A DNA stretch of 64,000 nt from Alicyclobacillaceae bacterium (GCA_029961045.1 JASBVN010000021.1:1-64000); one strand, 5' to 3'; numbered from the stretch's first letter, positions 6,487 through 23,000 are shown. The notes: generated by a model not told the origin, from the letters alone. Numbers and translations are program-made.

Positions 6487-8853
6487 CTACCCGCGCCGCT
6501 TCTTCCGCTTCGCCTTGGCCTTTTTGACCTCCCGGGTCCGAACCGCCTTCCTTTTGGCTTTCTTCTTCGGAACCCGTATCTCCTCTTGCACCACCACCAC
6601 CGGTTCCCAGGAGCCCTCCGCGGGCTGCGCCCCCCGCTTTTTCCTGCGGCTCCGGCCCCCGCTGCCGGCGGCCGGTCGCATTTCGAAACCCCCTGGGACG
6701 CCGGCTGCCGGGTCTCCCCGCCCTTCCGCTTCTTCGGCCGCCTCGACGAGCCGGAAATCGATCGTCCGATCTTCCTTATTCGCTCCGGCCACCAGCACCT
6801 TCACCCGGTCCCCGATGCGAAACACGCGCCCTGTCCGCTCGCCGACAAGGGCCAAATGTTTTTCCTCAAACCGGTAATAGTCGTCCTCCAGATAGCTGAT
6901 GTGCACCAAACCCTCAACGGAGTTTTCCAACTCCACAAACAGCCCGAAGGATGTCACCCCGCTGATGATCCCGTCGAAAGTCTCCCCGATTTTGTCGAGC
7001 ATGAATTCGACTTTTTTCAAATCCTGGCTCTCCCGCTCCGCTTCCACGGCGATCCGTTCCCGCTCCGACGACTGGTCGGCAATCCGCGGCATCTCCGCCC
7101 TCCAACGGGCTTCGACCGCCGCCGGAAGGCTGCCCCGGGCGAGCCACTCCCGAATCACCCGGTGGATCACCAAGTCCGGGTAGCGCCGGATCGGCGACGT
7201 GAAATGGGTGTAAAACTCCGCCGCTAACCCGAAGTGACCCAAGCTCTCATGAGAGTAGCGGGCCTGGCGCATCGACCGCAACAAAATCGTGTTCACAACC
7301 CGTTCCTCGGGCCTGCCCCGCACCTGGTCGAGAATCTCCTGGAGGGCCCGGGGATGCACCCGCCCGCCCTTGGTGCGCAGGACATAGCCCAGACTCCAAA
7401 CGAATTCTTTGAACCCCTCGATTTTTTCCGGATCGGGATCCTCGTGAACGCGGTACAGGAACGGAACGTCCAGCCACCGAAAATGTTCCGCGACGGTCTC
7501 GTTGGCCGCCAGCATAAACTCCTCGATGATCTGTTCCGCAACGGTCCGGGGTTTGCGCACGATCTCCACCGGGCGGCCCTCTCCGTCCAAAATCACCTTG
7601 GTTTCATCAAAATTGAAGTCCACCGCTCCGCGCCGCAACCGCCGCTCCCTCAGCCGCATGGCCAGTTCCCGCATCTCCCGGAACATCGGGACCAAATCCC
7701 GGTACCGCTCGATCAATTCCGGATCCTCATCGACAAGGATCCGCCGGACCTGGGTATAGGTCATTCGCTCCCGGGTGCGGATGACACTCGGGTAGATCTC
7801 GTGACGGACCAATTGCAAATCGGGCGTCCATTCCATATCGCACGTGAGGGTCAGCCGCTCCGTCTGCGGATTGAGGGAACAGATGCCGTTTGACAACCGG
7901 GGCGGCAACATCGGGATCACCCGGTCCACCAGATAAACACTGCAACCGCGGCGGAACGCTTCCCGGTCGAGCGCCGACCCTTCCCGCACATAATAGCTGA
8001 CGTCGGCGATGTGCACTCCCAGCAACCAGTTTCCGCCGGGCAGTCGCTCGAGGGACACCGCGTCGTCCAAATCTTTGGCGTCTTCCCCGTCAATGGTCAC
8101 CGTCGGCCGTTCGCGCAAATCCCGCCGTCCGGCCAGATCCTCTTCCCTAACCCCGTCGGGCACCGCTTCGGCTTCCGCCAACACCTCTTCGGGGAAGGCC
8201 TCGGGCAATTCGTACTTCCTCACCACAGCCAGGACGTCCAACCCGGGATCCCCCGGACGCCCAAGAACTTCCACCACCCGCCCCTGGCAACTGGCGGACC
8301 GCTCCGGGTACACGGTGATCTCGGCCACCACCTTGTCGCCGTCCCGCGCACCTCCAAAATCGTCCGGAGCGATGAAAACGTCCCACGGAAGGCGCCGGTC
8401 GTCCGGCCGGACAAAGGCGTAATAGCCCATCGACTGGAAGGTGCCGACCACGGTGCGTTGCGCCCGTTCCAGAATGCGGATCACCTGGCCTTCCGGCCGC
8501 TCATCCCGGCCCCGGTGAATCCGGGCCACGACCCGGTCGCCGTGCATGGCTCCGCCGAGATCTCCGGGGTGAACGTACAAATCCGCAAGGCCCGGGCGGT
8601 CGGGTATGACAAACCCATATCCCCGCTGTTTCATCTGGAGGCGGCCCACCACGAGATTCATCCGCTCCGGCACCCCGTAGCGGTTGGTCCGGGTGCGCAC
8701 GACCAAACCCCGCTTTTCCATGTCCTCTAGAAGAAGGAAAAACTCCTCCCGCTCCGCTTCGTCTATTTCGAGGGCCCTTTGCAGTTCGGCCGCCGTCAAC
8801 GGCTTATAGGACAATTCCCGCATCATGGACAGAATGCGATTTTCCATCTCCAC
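6487..8853 (-). CDS. rnr: Ribonuclease R
   Basis: A 3'-5' exoribonuclease of the RNB family, 788 residues. In order: an N-terminal winged-helix segment ([18 protein letters not shown]), two cold-shock-like domains, the RNB catalytic domain with the acidic cluster [15 protein letters not shown], a C-terminal S1 domain ([20 protein letters not shown]), and a Lys/Arg-rich tail. The GTG at 8853 is favoured because AAGGAGGTGA lies just upstream and overlaps the other candidate start at 8874. It degrades structured RNA, including messages tagged through tmRNA and SmpB, whose genes follow downstream. Confidence 0.96.
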   Translation of the reverse strand: MEMENRILSMMRELSYKPLTAAELQRALEIDEAEREEFFLLLEDMEKRGLVVRTRTNRYGVPERMNLVVGRLQMKQRGYGFVIPDRPGLADLYVHPGDLGGAMHGDRVVARIHRGRDERPEGQVIRILERAQRTVVGTFQSMGYYAFVRPDDRRLPWDVFIAPDDFGGARDGDKVVAEITVYPERSASCQGRVVEVLGRPGDPGLDVLAVVRKYELPEAFPEEVLAEAEAVPDGVREEDLAGRRDLRERPTVTIDGEDAKDLDDAVSLERLPGGNWLLGVHIADVSYYVREGSALDREAFRRGCSVYLVDRVIPMLPPRLSNGICSLNPQTERLTLTCDMEWTPDLQLVRHEIYPSVIRTRERMTYTQVRRILVDEDPELIERYRDLVPMFREMRELAMRLRERRLRRGAVDFNFDETKVILDGEGRPVEIVRKPRTVAEQIIEEFMLAANETVAEHFRWLDVPFLYRVHEDPDPEKIEGFKEFVWSLGYVLRTKGGRVHPRALQEILDQVRGRPEERVVNTILLRSMRQARYSHESLGHFGLAAEFYTHFTSPIRRYPDLVIHRVIREWLARGSLPAAVEARWRAEMPRIADQSSERERIAVEAERESQDLKKVEFMLDKIGETFDGIISGVTSFGLFVELENSVEGLVHISYLEDDYYRFEEKHLALVGERTGRVFRIGDRVKVLVAGANKEDRTIDFRLVEAAEEAEGRGDPAAGVPGGFEMRPAAGSGGRSRRKKRGAQPAEGSWEPVVVVQEEIRVPKKKAKRKAVRTREVKKAKAKRKKRRG

Positions 8854-8957
8854 GCTTTTCACCTCCTTTCCCACCGGCCCGTTTTCACTGTCTTTCAGTA
8901 TGCGCGAGCCGGGGGAGCCCTAACCCGCCCTTCCCGGACACACTCGACGCGACCGCT

Positions 8958-9743
8958 TCAATTCTCCGGAGCCAGTCCCCGGGCCGACAGCCAATCGTAC
9001 ACGTCCTGCCACACCCGATTCCGGTCCCGGTCGACGGTGAGAATGTGGTCGGAATTCTCGTACCAGCGCAATTCCTTGTCCTCGCTGCCCAAACGGGTGA
9101 AAATGTACGATGCCGATTCGGGGCGCACCGTCCGGTCCCGGCGCGCTTGAAGCACCAAGGCTGGAACCCGAATCCGGGGCAACCGTTGCTTGACCCGCCT
9201 CACCAGATACAGCAAATCCCCGACGCAGCGGGTCGGCGTCGCCTCGTAACCCCCGAGGTACTGTCTCACTTCGTCCGGATAGCGGGTTCCTCCTGCTTCC
9301 CGGTGAAACCGGTACACCGACGAGACGATCGGCGCGAGGCGCGCCCGCCAATCCCACAGGTAAATCGGCGCACACATGGCGATCACCGCATCGGGGGCTC
9401 CCCCGGGTTCGTCGGCCCCCAGGTGCAGGGCCAGGGCACCGCCCATCGACAAGCCGGCCGCCACCACTTTCCGGCACCGGCTGCGCAAGGCGCCATAGGC
9501 TTCCCGGGCCGAATCGAGCCAATCCCGCCATCCGGTTCGCTCCATGTCCTCCGGGGTGGTGCCGTGACCCGCCAGCGCGGGCCCGCAAACCGTGTATCCG
9601 CGATGGGCCAGCCACTCTCCCATCGGCCGCATTTCGAGGGGCGACCCCGTGAATCCGTGGATCAGGAGAATGCCCACCGGACCGCCCTCGAACACAAACG
9701 GCTCCACCCGCCTCTCCGGCGACCCCTTTCCTTCCGCCGGCAT
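8958..9743 (-). CDS. Carboxylesterase, alpha/beta hydrolase (Est30-like)
   Basis: A 261-residue cytosolic esterase. Visible alpha/beta hydrolase parts are the oxyanion segment LLIHGFTGSP (about residues 25-34), the nucleophile elbow GLSMGG with catalytic Ser, an Asp in VLQARRDRTV, and the catalytic His in NSDHILT near the end. It matches thermostable carboxylesterases of Geobacillus (about 247 residues) and monoacylglycerol-lipase-like enzymes. It lies between secG and rnr, the neighbourhood where Bacillales keep est. The ATG at 9743 follows GGGAGGG. The open frame upstream of it is Arg-rich and unlikely to be translated. Confidence 0.88.
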   Translation of the reverse strand: MPAEGKGSPERRVEPFVFEGGPVGILLIHGFTGSPLEMRPMGEWLAHRGYTVCGPALAGHGTTPEDMERTGWRDWLDSAREAYGALRSRCRKVVAAGLSMGGALALHLGADEPGGAPDAVIAMCAPIYLWDWRARLAPIVSSVYRFHREAGGTRYPDEVRQYLGGYEATPTRCVGDLLYLVRRVKQRLPRIRVPALVLQARRDRTVRPESASYIFTRLGSEDKELRWYENSDHILTVDRDRNRVWQDVYDWLSARGLAPEN

Positions 9744-9760
9744 CCCCCATCCCTCCCGAA

Positions 9761-9787
9761 AATAAAACCGCCCGCAACGCGGACGGT
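9761..9787 (-). terminator. Rho-independent terminator downstream of secG
   Basis: On the minus strand a 9-bp stem with one mismatch (arms 9779-9787 and 9767-9775, 3-base loop) is followed by TTTTATT. It lies between secG and the carboxylesterase gene and probably separates their transcripts. Confidence 0.65.
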
Positions 9788-9977
9788 CTTCCTCTGCTCT
9801 TTCCGCATCCGTTTCCCACTTTCCTGCGACGGCGGCGGGCGCCGGGCCGCTGCACATCCCCTTCGCAAAACGCCCCTCTCCACGGAGCCAAGAACGGGCA
9901 TCGCGAAGGACCGGAAACCTGAGGCGCCCCTGCGCTTCTGCCGGCTCCCGCCCGCGCCCTCCGTCGAAGGGATTCAT

Positions 9978-10220
9978 TCATGAACCGCGGGAGATCAACC
10001 ACGCCACCGCGAGGGTGATCACGAAAAACAGAACTCCCAACACCACCGTGGCCTTGACGAGCACGGCGTCGAATCCCCGGGCTTTCCGGCCCACCAATTG
10101 CTCGGCTCCGCCGGCGATCGTCCCGGACAAGCCGGCGCTTCGCCCCGACTGGAGCAGAACTGTTCCGATCAGCCCCAAACTCACCAGCACCAGCAGAACC
10201 TTGAGTATCGTCAACAACAA
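9978..10220 (-). CDS. secG: Protein translocase subunit SecG
   Basis: An 80-residue inner-membrane subunit of the SecYEG channel. Two hydrophobic helices (about residues 3-22 and 55-76) flank the conserved loop LLQSGRSAGLSGTIAGGAEQL. It stimulates preprotein translocation. The size matches Bacillus SecG. It lies after the glycolytic operon and before the esterase and rnr genes, as in other Bacillales (eno-secG-est-rnr-smpB). A promoter just upstream suggests separate transcription. Confidence 0.95.
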   Translation of the reverse strand: MLLTILKVLLVLVSLGLIGTVLLQSGRSAGLSGTIAGGAEQLVGRKARGFDAVLVKATVVLGVLFFVITLAVAWLISRGS

Positions 10221-10281
10221 CGGCCTTCACTCCTCCGTCCCCGGACCCGGCCGGAACGCGCACCTGCCTTGCCACTTTCAT

Positions 10282-10309
10282 CTTATCATGGTAGACACCG
10301 CATATTCAA
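10282..10309 (-). promoter_or_regulatory. Candidate promoter for secG
   Basis: On the minus strand, TTGAAT (-35, 10304-10309) and GATAAG (-10, 10282-10287) are separated by 16 bases, about 60 bases before the secG start. A GC-rich imperfect hairpin (10308-10329) overlaps the -35 and could be the end of the eno transcript, but it has no T-run. Confidence 0.4.
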
Positions 10310-10353
10310 GGGGCGGATCAGCCGCCCTTCGGCCGGCAATCCCCCTCCGGCCT

Positions 10354-13165
<2,812 letters not shown>

Positions 13166-13169
<4 letters not shown>

Positions 13170-13990
13170 CGGATATCCCCTCCCCCTCGCCCCGCGCGGA
13201 TCTCCCGCCGGGCGGCCTCTTCCACGAGGGCGGCGAAGGTCTCCGGATCGAGACTGGCCGTTCCCACCAGCGCGCCGTCTACCTCCGGCTCGGCGAGAAA
13301 CGCGCCAAAATTGTCCGGGTTCACACTGCCGCCGTAAAGAATCCTCACCCGGGCTGCCGCCTCCTCTCCGTACCGCTCCGCCACATACCGGCGCAACAGC
13401 GCGCCCGTCCGGCCGGCGTCCCCCGGATCCGCCGAACGGCCCGTGCCGATCGCCCAGACCGGCTCATAGGCTACCACCGTCCTGGAAACTCCGGCGGCAT
13501 CCAGACCGGCGAGGGCGGCCTCCAATTGCCCGATCACCACCGCCTCGGCGCGGCCCGCCTCCCGCTGTTCGAGGGACTCGCCTACGCACAGAATCGGGGT
13601 CATTCCCCCCTCGAGGACGGCCCGGACCTTCCGGGCGATCATGTCGTCCGATTCCCCGAAATGGATCCGGCGTTCCGAGTGGCCGACGATCACAAACCGG
13701 CAGCCGACGTCCTGCAACATCGGAACGGACACTTCGCCGGTGAACGCGCCACGGGGCGCGTCGTGCACGTTCTGGGCCCCGAGAAATACGCCCCGCTCCT
13801 CCAACCCGGCCTCCGCCAAGACCGGCAGAGAGGGGTACGGGGGGCAGAGGACCACCTCCACCCGATCCGTGGACTCCGGAGTCAAGCGGGCGGAAAATGC
13901 GTCCCAAAACCGCCTGGACTCCTCCCGGGTTTTGTGCATCTTCCAATTGGCCGCGACCAGCGGCCGTCTCGCATCCGCCACGATCTTCAC
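13166..13990 (-). CDS. tpiA: Triosephosphate isomerase
   Basis: A TIM-barrel enzyme interconverting dihydroxyacetone phosphate and glyceraldehyde 3-phosphate. Catalytic elements: NWKMHK (about residues 15-20), the His in VIVGHSERR, the Glu in [11 protein letters not shown], and the phosphate-binding [10 protein letters not shown]. At 274 residues it is somewhat long; the extra is a few N-terminal residues and a Gly/Arg-rich tail. GTG 13990 overlaps the pgk stop (GTGA), but the AAGGAG just before it is too close, so GTG 13981 is an equally good start. It lies in the middle of the glycolytic operon. Confidence 0.95.
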
Positions 13991-15180
13991 CGCTCCTTCC
14001 GGTCCATCAGGGCCGCGACGCCGGGAAGCTCCCGGCCCTCCAGAAACTCCAAGGACGCGCCTCCGCCGGTGGAAATATGGGTCATCCGGTCCGCCAATCC
14101 CATCTGTTCCACGGCGGCCACCGAATCCCCTCCCCCGACGATGGTCGTCCCCTCTACCGCCGCCATTGCCTCGGCCACAGCCAGGGTCCCCGCCGCAAAG
14201 GGCGCCCATTCGAATACCCCCATCGGGCCGTTCCAGATCACCGTTTTGGCGCCGGCGAGAATCTCCCGGTACCGCCTGGCCGTCTCCGGACCGATGTCCA
14301 GGGCGGCCCAGCCCTCCGGAACCCCTTCCTCCACCGTCACCACCCGGCTCTGGGCGTCCGCCGCAAACCGGTCTGCCACCACGAGGTCGACGGGCAGAGC
14401 GAACGCCGTCCCCCGGGCCGACGCCCGTTCGAGGATCTCCCGGGCGGTGTCGAGCTGATCCCGCTCCACCAGCGAATTCCCGAGCCGGCGACCCTGGGCG
14501 GCCAAAAACGTATTGGCCATGCCGCCCCCGACCAGCAACCGGTCCACCCGGTCGATCAGGTTGCGGAGGACTCCGATTTTGTCGCTGACCTTGGCCCCCC
14601 CGATCACGGCCGCGAAGGGCCTTTCGGGACGGGCCAGGGCCCGTCCCATGATGCCGATCTCCCGCTCCATGAGAAACCCGGCCACCGCGGGCAGGTACCG
14701 GGCCAACCCGGCGGTAGAGGCGTGGGCCCGGTGGGCGGAACCGAAGGCGTCGTTGACGTACAGATCCGCCAACTTTGCCCAAGCCTGGGCCAGGGCCGGG
14801 TCGTTCTTCTCCTCCCCCGGTTCAAACCGCACGTTTTCCAGCAGGAGAACGTCCCCGTCCTTCAGTTCCTCCGCGGCCTTCTCCACTTCGGGACCGACCG
14901 CCGCGTCCACCTTCCGCACGGGACGCCCCAGAATCTCCTCCAGGCGCCTGGCCACCGGATCGAGGCGGTACCGATCGTCCGCCCGGCCTTTCGGACGTCC
15001 CAGGTGGGACGCCAAAATCACTCTCGCTCCCCGGTCGATCAAATACCGGATCGTCGGCAGGGCGGCCCGGATCCGGGTATCGTCCGTCACCCGGCCCTCC
15101 TCCACGGGCACGTTGAAATCCACCCGGACGAACACCCGCTTCCCCCGGACCTCCACGTCCCGAACCGTCGCCTTTTCCAT
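13987..15180 (-). CDS. pgk: Phosphoglycerate kinase
   Basis: A 397-residue kinase making ATP and 3-phosphoglycerate from 1,3-bisphosphoglycerate. Signatures: [15 protein letters not shown] near the N-terminus, the substrate-binding HLGRPKG, and the C-domain nucleotide-binding GAKVSDKI and [13 protein letters not shown] plus the [10 protein letters not shown] loop. The ATG at 15180 is six bases after GGAGGG; another ATG six bases upstream is too close to the ribosome site. It is separated from gapA by about 175 bases, the only sizeable gap inside the operon. Confidence 0.97.
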   Translation of the reverse strand: MEKATVRDVEVRGKRVFVRVDFNVPVEEGRVTDDTRIRAALPTIRYLIDRGARVILASHLGRPKGRADDRYRLDPVARRLEEILGRPVRKVDAAVGPEVEKAAEELKDGDVLLLENVRFEPGEEKNDPALAQAWAKLADLYVNDAFGSAHRAHASTAGLARYLPAVAGFLMEREIGIMGRALARPERPFAAVIGGAKVSDKIGVLRNLIDRVDRLLVGGGMANTFLAAQGRRLGNSLVERDQLDTAREILERASARGTAFALPVDLVVADRFAADAQSRVVTVEEGVPEGWAALDIGPETARRYREILAGAKTVIWNGPMGVFEWAPFAAGTLAVAEAMAAVEGTTIVGGGDSVAAVEQMGLADRMTHISTGGGASLEFLEGRELPGVAALMDRKER

Positions 15181-15356
15181 CGCCATCCCTCCAAACACCG
15201 GATCCCGGACACGGAAAAAGGAGAATGTTTCCATCCTCCTCTCCGCCAACACCGCCTCTATCGTAGCAGATTTTCCACCGGGACGAAACCGGGCCCACCT
15301 GCATCCGCTGGTACGGGCCCGTCCCCGGCCGGTCCCGGCCCCACGCGCCGCCGGGG

Positions 15357-17493
<2,137 letters not shown>

Positions 17494-17521
17494 CCGAACA
17501 CGCCCTCCCGGCGCCGATCGG

Positions 17522-17557
17522 GACATTTCATGTCCCTCACGTACAAAATCGGTCCCG
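17522..17557 (-). promoter_or_regulatory. CggR operator (two direct half-sites)
   Basis: The minus strand reads CGGGAC-N6-TGTA-N4-AGGGAC-N6-TGTC. This is the Bacillus CggR operator pattern CGGGAC-N6-TGTC-N4-CGGGAC-N6-TGTC with two base changes. It lies between the promoter at 17618-17646 and the TTG start at 17493, the same arrangement as in Bacillus, where bound CggR blocks elongating polymerase. Confidence 0.8.
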
Positions 17558-17617
17558 CGCGGAACAAATGAAACCCCACCTCAAATGGAAAAAACGCTCC
17601 TCTTTCTCTTTGATTCA

Positions 17618-17646
17618 AGTATAGAACCCCCGTCCCGTTTTGGCAA
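17618..17646 (-). promoter_or_regulatory. Sigma-A promoter of the cggR-gapA glycolytic operon
   Basis: On the minus strand, TTGCCA (-35, 17641-17646), a 17-base spacer and TATACT (-10, 17618-17623). Transcription would begin near 17611, leaving about 118 nt of leader containing the CggR operator. It begins right after the rpoN stop. Confidence 0.85.
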
Positions 17647-17675
17647 GAACTTTCCACGCCGGTCCCGGCGGCGGG

Positions 17676-19034
17676 TCAGGAACCCGGCCGCCGGCGCCGG
17701 GCGGAAGAGGCAATCTGCATCTCCTCCCGGTATTTTGCCACCGTGCGCCGGGAAATGCGGATGCCCATGTCCTGCAGGAGATCTGCAATGCGCTGGTCGC
17801 TCAGCGGATCGGAGGGATCCTCCTCCTGAATGAGCCTGCGAATCCGGGCTTTGATGCTCTCCGCGGACGCCCCGTCCCCTTCGCAAGTCGCGACCCCGGA
17901 GGTAAAAAAGTACTTCAGCTCAAACAGCCCCCGAGGCGTTTGGGCGTATTTTCCCGTCGTCGCCCGGCTGACGGTGGACTCGTGGAGTCCGACCCGCTCC
18001 GCCACCTGGCGCAGGGTCATCGGCTTGAGATACTCCAGACCCCGGTCGAAAAAATCCCGCTGGAGGTCGACGATGGCCTCGGTCACCCTGTAGATCGTCT
18101 GGCGCCGTTGCTCCAAACTCCGGATCAACCACATCGCCGATTGGATTTTCTTGGAAAGATAATGCCGCGCCTCCTGGTCTGCCTCTTCCCCGGCGCCGGC
18201 CAATCGCCGGTAAAGCGGGTTGATGTGCAGCCGGGGCGTCAACCGGTCGTTCAGCACAATCACGTACTCGCCGTCCACCCGTTCGATGGTGACGTCGGGT
18301 ACGACGAACCGAATCTGATCGCCAAAAAACATGCGTCCCGGTTTCGGATCGAGCGTCTTCAGAAGGTCCGCCAGCCGCCGGACCTCGTCGACCGGCACCC
18401 CGAGGTTCCGGGCGATCCGGCTGTACCGGCCCTCCGCCACATCCTCCAGATGACCGTCGATCAAGGCGATCAGACCGCGCTCCTCCGGGTACCGCTCCCG
18501 GGCCTGAATTCGCAAACACTCCCGGAGATCGGCCGCGCCGATCCCCAGCGGATCGAGGCCGTGCAGGTGCAACCGGCACCGTTCCACCAATTCCGCATCG
18601 ACCCCGAGTTGATTGGCCATCTCTTCGGCCGGCACCGGCACGTAACCCCGTTCATCGATGTTGCCGATGATATACCGGATCACCCGGCGCTCCAGAGGAG
18701 ACAAGCGGATGTGGGACAATTGCATCATCAGGTGCTCTTCGAGGTTCACCGAGGCCCGAGCCGCCGCCTCTGCGAGGGCATCGCGGCGCGTTTCCCGCAT
18801 CGTCTGCAACAGGTGCCGGTCCGGTCCCGCTTGCCTGAGCCACTCGTCAAATCCGCTCCATTCTCCCTCCGGATCGTCGTCCCATTCCATCACGGGGTTG
18901 TTCGCCAACTCTTGTTGCAAGTATTGCGATAATTCAAAAGACGAAAGCTGCAATACGGCAATCGCCTGGCGCAAATCCTGCGTCAAAATCAATTTCTGGG
19001 TCTGACGCTGCCACAGCCCGATTCCCATCTGCAT
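17676..19034 (-). CDS. rpoN: RNA polymerase sigma-54 factor (RpoN/SigL)
   Basis: A 452-residue alternative sigma factor. Region I starts at once (QKLILTQDLRQAIAVLQLSSFELSQYL). The core-binding domain follows, then the DNA-binding domain with the helix-turn-helix VAERVGLHESTVSRATTGKYAQTP and the C-terminal RpoN box RRTVAKYREEM. The ATG at 19034 is preceded by GGGAG. Sigma-54 needs ATP-dependent activator proteins; none is encoded in this window, and I saw no clear -24/-12 promoter. Its position beside cggR is conserved in Bacillus (sigL-yvfV region). Confidence 0.96.
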   Translation of the reverse strand: MQMGIGLWQRQTQKLILTQDLRQAIAVLQLSSFELSQYLQQELANNPVMEWDDDPEGEWSGFDEWLRQAGPDRHLLQTMRETRRDALAEAAARASVNLEEHLMMQLSHIRLSPLERRVIRYIIGNIDERGYVPVPAEEMANQLGVDAELVERCRLHLHGLDPLGIGAADLRECLRIQARERYPEERGLIALIDGHLEDVAEGRYSRIARNLGVPVDEVRRLADLLKTLDPKPGRMFFGDQIRFVVPDVTIERVDGEYVIVLNDRLTPRLHINPLYRRLAGAGEEADQEARHYLSKKIQSAMWLIRSLEQRRQTIYRVTEAIVDLQRDFFDRGLEYLKPMTLRQVAERVGLHESTVSRATTGKYAQTPRGLFELKYFFTSGVATCEGDGASAESIKARIRRLIQEEDPSDPLSDQRIADLLQDMGIRISRRTVAKYREEMQIASSARRRRPGS

Positions 19035-19206
19035 GTTTCTCACTCCCGCACTGGGACCTCTACTACGTCGCTATCCTTTAATTATTTCGACCTTTCTCCC
19101 GGCATTCCTGCTTTCCCGCCCCATGAAAAATACCGGCAACAGGCATGGAAGGCCGCAGACGCCCATACAATGCAAAATGACCACGGCAGTCTGGGAGGGG
19201 TTGGTC

Positions 19207-20025
19207 ATGCGTATCGGCTGCATCGGGACCGGGAGCATGGGCGGCATGTTGGTCGAAGCGTTCTCCACCCGCTTGCCCGGCCCTCCGGATATCGTGGCGT
19301 GCAACAGGAGCCGCGAGAAGATCGCCGCCTTGGTCCGCCGGTTTCCCAACGTCGTCGCGGTGGCCACCGCCGCAGAGGTGGCCCAGCGGGCCGAAGTCTT
19401 GTTCGTGTGCGTCAAACCGCCGGATGTCGAGGCGGTCGTCGAACAAATCCGTCCCTTTTTATCCCCGGATCATGTTTTGCTGTCCACCGCCAGCACCCCC
19501 TCCATGGAATCCCTCGAAAGCCGGGTACCGGCCAAAGTGGGAAAACTGATCCCGAGCATCACCCAACTGGCCGGGGCGGGCGTGATCCTGACCCACTACG
19601 GTCCGCGAATGGACGAAGGGGATCGGGACCGGGCGGACCGCCTCCTATCCGCCATCGGGGTCCCCGTTCCCGTCTCGGAAGAACAGATCCGGGTCCACGC
19701 CGACCTCACCAGTTGCGGTCCCGCCTTTTTCGCCGCCCTCATCGAATCTTTCGCCCGGTCCGCAGCCCGCACCGGCCGCATCGACGCCCTTCGGGCGGAG
19801 GAATTGCTCCGCCTCACTTGGATCGGTACGGCTCGCCTCTTCGAAGCGGGCCTGACCGCCGAACAGATCCTCCGGCGGGTCGCCGTCCCCGGCGGCGTGA
19901 CGGAGGCGGGACTGCGCGTCCTCCGGGATCGGGCCGACCGCCTTTTCGAAGACCTGCTGGCGGCCACGGAAGAACGCCACGCCGGCCGCGCCGCCTACCG
20001 CCGGCCGCCCGGGCACAGCGGTTGA
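19207..20025 (+). CDS. comER: ProC-like late competence protein ComER
   Basis: A 272-residue NAD(P)-binding protein of the pyrroline-5-carboxylate reductase family. The Rossmann start RIGCIGTGSMGGMLVEAF is clear, followed by CNRSREK, the FVCVKPPDV strand and the C-terminal dimer domain containing TSCGPAFFAALIESF. Length equals Bacillus ComER (273), which is less related to true proline-making ProC; a proline role cannot be excluded. The ATG at 19207 follows GGGAGGGG. It faces addA and overlaps its 3' end by 31 bases (convergent). No comEA neighbour lies here, so the name rests on length and family only. Confidence 0.7.
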   Translation: MRIGCIGTGSMGGMLVEAFSTRLPGPPDIVACNRSREKIAALVRRFPNVVAVATAAEVAQRAEVLFVCVKPPDVEAVVEQIRPFLSPDHVLLSTASTPSMESLESRVPAKVGKLIPSITQLAGAGVILTHYGPRMDEGDRDRADRLLSAIGVPVPVSEEQIRVHADLTSCGPAFFAALIESFARSAARTGRIDALRAEELLRLTWIGTARLFEAGLTAEQILRRVAVPGGVTEAGLRVLRDRADRLFEDLLAATEERHAGRAAYRRPPGHSG

Positions 20026-23000
20026 TACGGACAGACCCTGCACAAAGCCGGATCGTCGGTATATGGATACGCATCGATGCGCCGACTTTGTGTCAGGGTT
20101 TCCAACCGAGCGTCGATCTCCCGCACCACCGCCTCCAGAGTATCCGGCCGGACGTCCACTTCCCACGCCGCGCCGGGGGCGGTAAAGTACAGGTACGCCG
20201 CGTCCACCGGCGCCAAACTGCGGCTCACCGCCCAGGCGTACAACTGAACCTGAAGCCGGTAGTGTTCCGCCCACGGCCGCAGCTCCTCCGCCGTGCCGCG
20301 ATTGGTTTTGAAATCCACGACAATCGTCCGGCCTCCCGCACGGAGAATTTTGTCCACCTGTCCGTGGATCACCCATGAGCGATGAGTTCCCTGGAGCCGG
20401 AGATAAAAGGGCCACTCGCTCCAGACGGCGGATGCTTCACGCAACAAAGCGGCCAAATCGCTTTCCGCGTAGCCCAACAGTTCGTCCCGCAGTTCCGCGG
20501 CGGCCAGTTCCCGGTCCCGCGGCTTCAGGAAAAATTCGTCGAGGACCTGCTCTAAACGCTCCAAAATGGAACCTTCCCCGGTCCACCGTTCGCACACCCG
20601 GTGCACGACCATCCCGCGCACCAAGGGCGACCACGTACCCCCGGCGGGCCGCTCTTCGGCGGAAGGTTCCCAGAGGCCGTCCATCCCGGCCCCGGACTGC
20701 TCTCCTTCGACCGCCTCCCAGGAAGGAAGCCGGAGTTGCCAATGATAGTAATACCGCCGCGGACAGGTATCGTATTCCAACAGTTGAGAAGCTGAAAAGG
20801 TGGGGATTTCCGGGCGGCCCAAAGGCCCGTCCGGCCGGGGGATGAATTCCTCCCGGTCCCAGCCTCCCTCCAGGCCCTCCATCTCGGCGATCGCCCGGGC
20901 CCGGCGTTCCGCCTCTTCCACTTCCCCGCGAACCTCCGTTAAGACCGGGGGACCTCCCGGGCCGGCCGGCCGGGCCGCCGGGGCGGCGGTTTCCCCCTCG
21001 CCGGCCTTTGAGTCTCCGACCCCTCCTCCGTCCTCCGCCGCAGTGATCGAACCTTCGGCCGGAACCGCCGTAAACCAGCGAACACCGGGCAACGCGGCAC
21101 ACCGCTCCGGAGCCGCCTGCAGATCCCCGTCCGCCAGGGACACGATCAACCAGTCGAACCAGCTTCCCGCCGATTCGACCGTCGGCGGGGGCGACTGGCC
21201 CGAAGGCGCCCTGCGGGCGGCGAACAACACCAGGTAATCCCGGGCCCGGGTCAGGGCGACGTAAAACTTGCGCTTTTCCTCCTCCCGATCCCGCCGCCGC
21301 TCGACCTCCCGGACTTGCCGGTACCATCCGGCGCCGTAATCCCCCATCCCCGGCAGTTTCAACGCCAAAGCCCCCTCGTCGTCGAGGCACCAGCCCTCTC
21401 GCGGGGTACGGAAGCGGCGGGCCAGATCGGGAACCAGCACCACCGGAAATTCCAGCCCCTTGGATTTGTGCACGGTCATGAGGGTCACCGCGTTCTCTTC
21501 CCCCGGCTGCTGGGCCTCCTCTTCGTCGACGTCCTCGTCCAGTTGCCACTGGACCCAGGTCAAAAACAGGGGCAAAAGACCCCGGCCGGCCGCTTCCGCC
21601 TCGAAGGCCGCGTCGATGAACCGCCTGACGTTGGCCGCGCGCTGGTGGCCGCCGCGGGTTTGGAGCAAAGTGGGAATGAACCCCGTCTCGTCTACGATTT
21701 CCTCCAACAAGGACCCGGCCGATCGGTGGAGAGACCGCGCCCGCCATCGGGCGACCCGTTCCATCGCCGCCGACCACGCCGCCCGGTCCCAGGAACTCAG
21801 GGAAGGAACGGGTGGCGCAAAGCCCGCCTCCGCCGCCCGGTGGAGAGCCCCTGCTTCGGCGAGGAGGTAAAGTCCCTCGTCGGACAGCCCGAACAGGGGC
21901 GAGCGCAGAGTTCCCACCATCGCCGGCAAATCCGCCGGATCGTGAATCCACCGCAACGCGTGGATGAGGTCGAGCACTTCCTGACGGCGGAAGAAATTGC
22001 GGCTTCCCACCACGCGATACGGAATTCCCCGTTCTTGAAGGGCGGCCTCGTAAACCGGAAGATGGGTGGTGGCGGCGAACAACACGGCGATGTCGCCGTA
22101 CCGCGCCGGCCGCCCGGCTTCCCCGCCGGGGTCGTGAACCGTCACCCGGCCCGTTCCGACCGCCTCGGCGATCCAACCGGCCACCCGAGCCGCTTCGGCG
22201 AACCGCCCCTCCGTCCCTCCGGCAGGGATGTAATGAATCTCCACCGCCCCGGTGTCCTCCTGACGGGTTGGAATCAACTCCTGGAAGGCCACCGCCGCCG
22301 GGTCCTCCCCGGAGCCGTCCATGAGCGGTTCAAACACCCGATTGATCAGCCTCAGAATCGGCGCTTGAGTGCGAAAATTGTGCCGCAGCGGCACCGTCAA
22401 TCCGCCCAGGGCGGCGATCCGCTCCCGGGTCCGGGTGAATACCCCGACGTCCGCCCCGCGAAACCGGTAGATGGATTGCTTTTCGTCCCCGACCACGAAC
22501 AGGCGGGCTCCCTCGGCGATCAGCGCCTCCACCAAACGGGCCTGCAACCGGTTGGTATCCTGGTATTCGTCCACCATCACATACCGGATGTCCCGGGCCC
22601 ACCGGGACCGGATGTCGGGCCGTTCGAGCAGGGCGCACGCCAGCACCTGGAGGTCGGTGTAATCCAATCCTCGCAGCCGGCGTTTTTTCTCCCGGTACAG
22701 GGCCTCCGCCCGGTCCCACAGCCGGCACACGCCCCGGGTGACCTCCGGAAGATCGGCCGGGAGAAGGTCGGCCAGCACCCCCGCCACCGCCTCTTTCCAC
22801 GTTTCCACCACCGGCCGGACTTCTTTGGAGGGAGGGCCCGACCACAGTTCCTTCTCCAGCCGCCTGACCAACTCCTCCCGCCGCTCGTCCACAAAGCCGT
22901 CCCACCGGAAACACTCGTCCTCGATTTTCTCCCATTCCGCGACAAAGAAGGCCACTTTCTCCCGGCTCTTTTTGCCCGGCGGCACGAGATCCAGGACCTC

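Noticed and set aside
8920-10281. Long minus-strand frame overlapping the esterase and secG
   Set aside because: Arg/Gly-rich shadow frame; the esterase and SecG frames have family motifs and ribosome sites.
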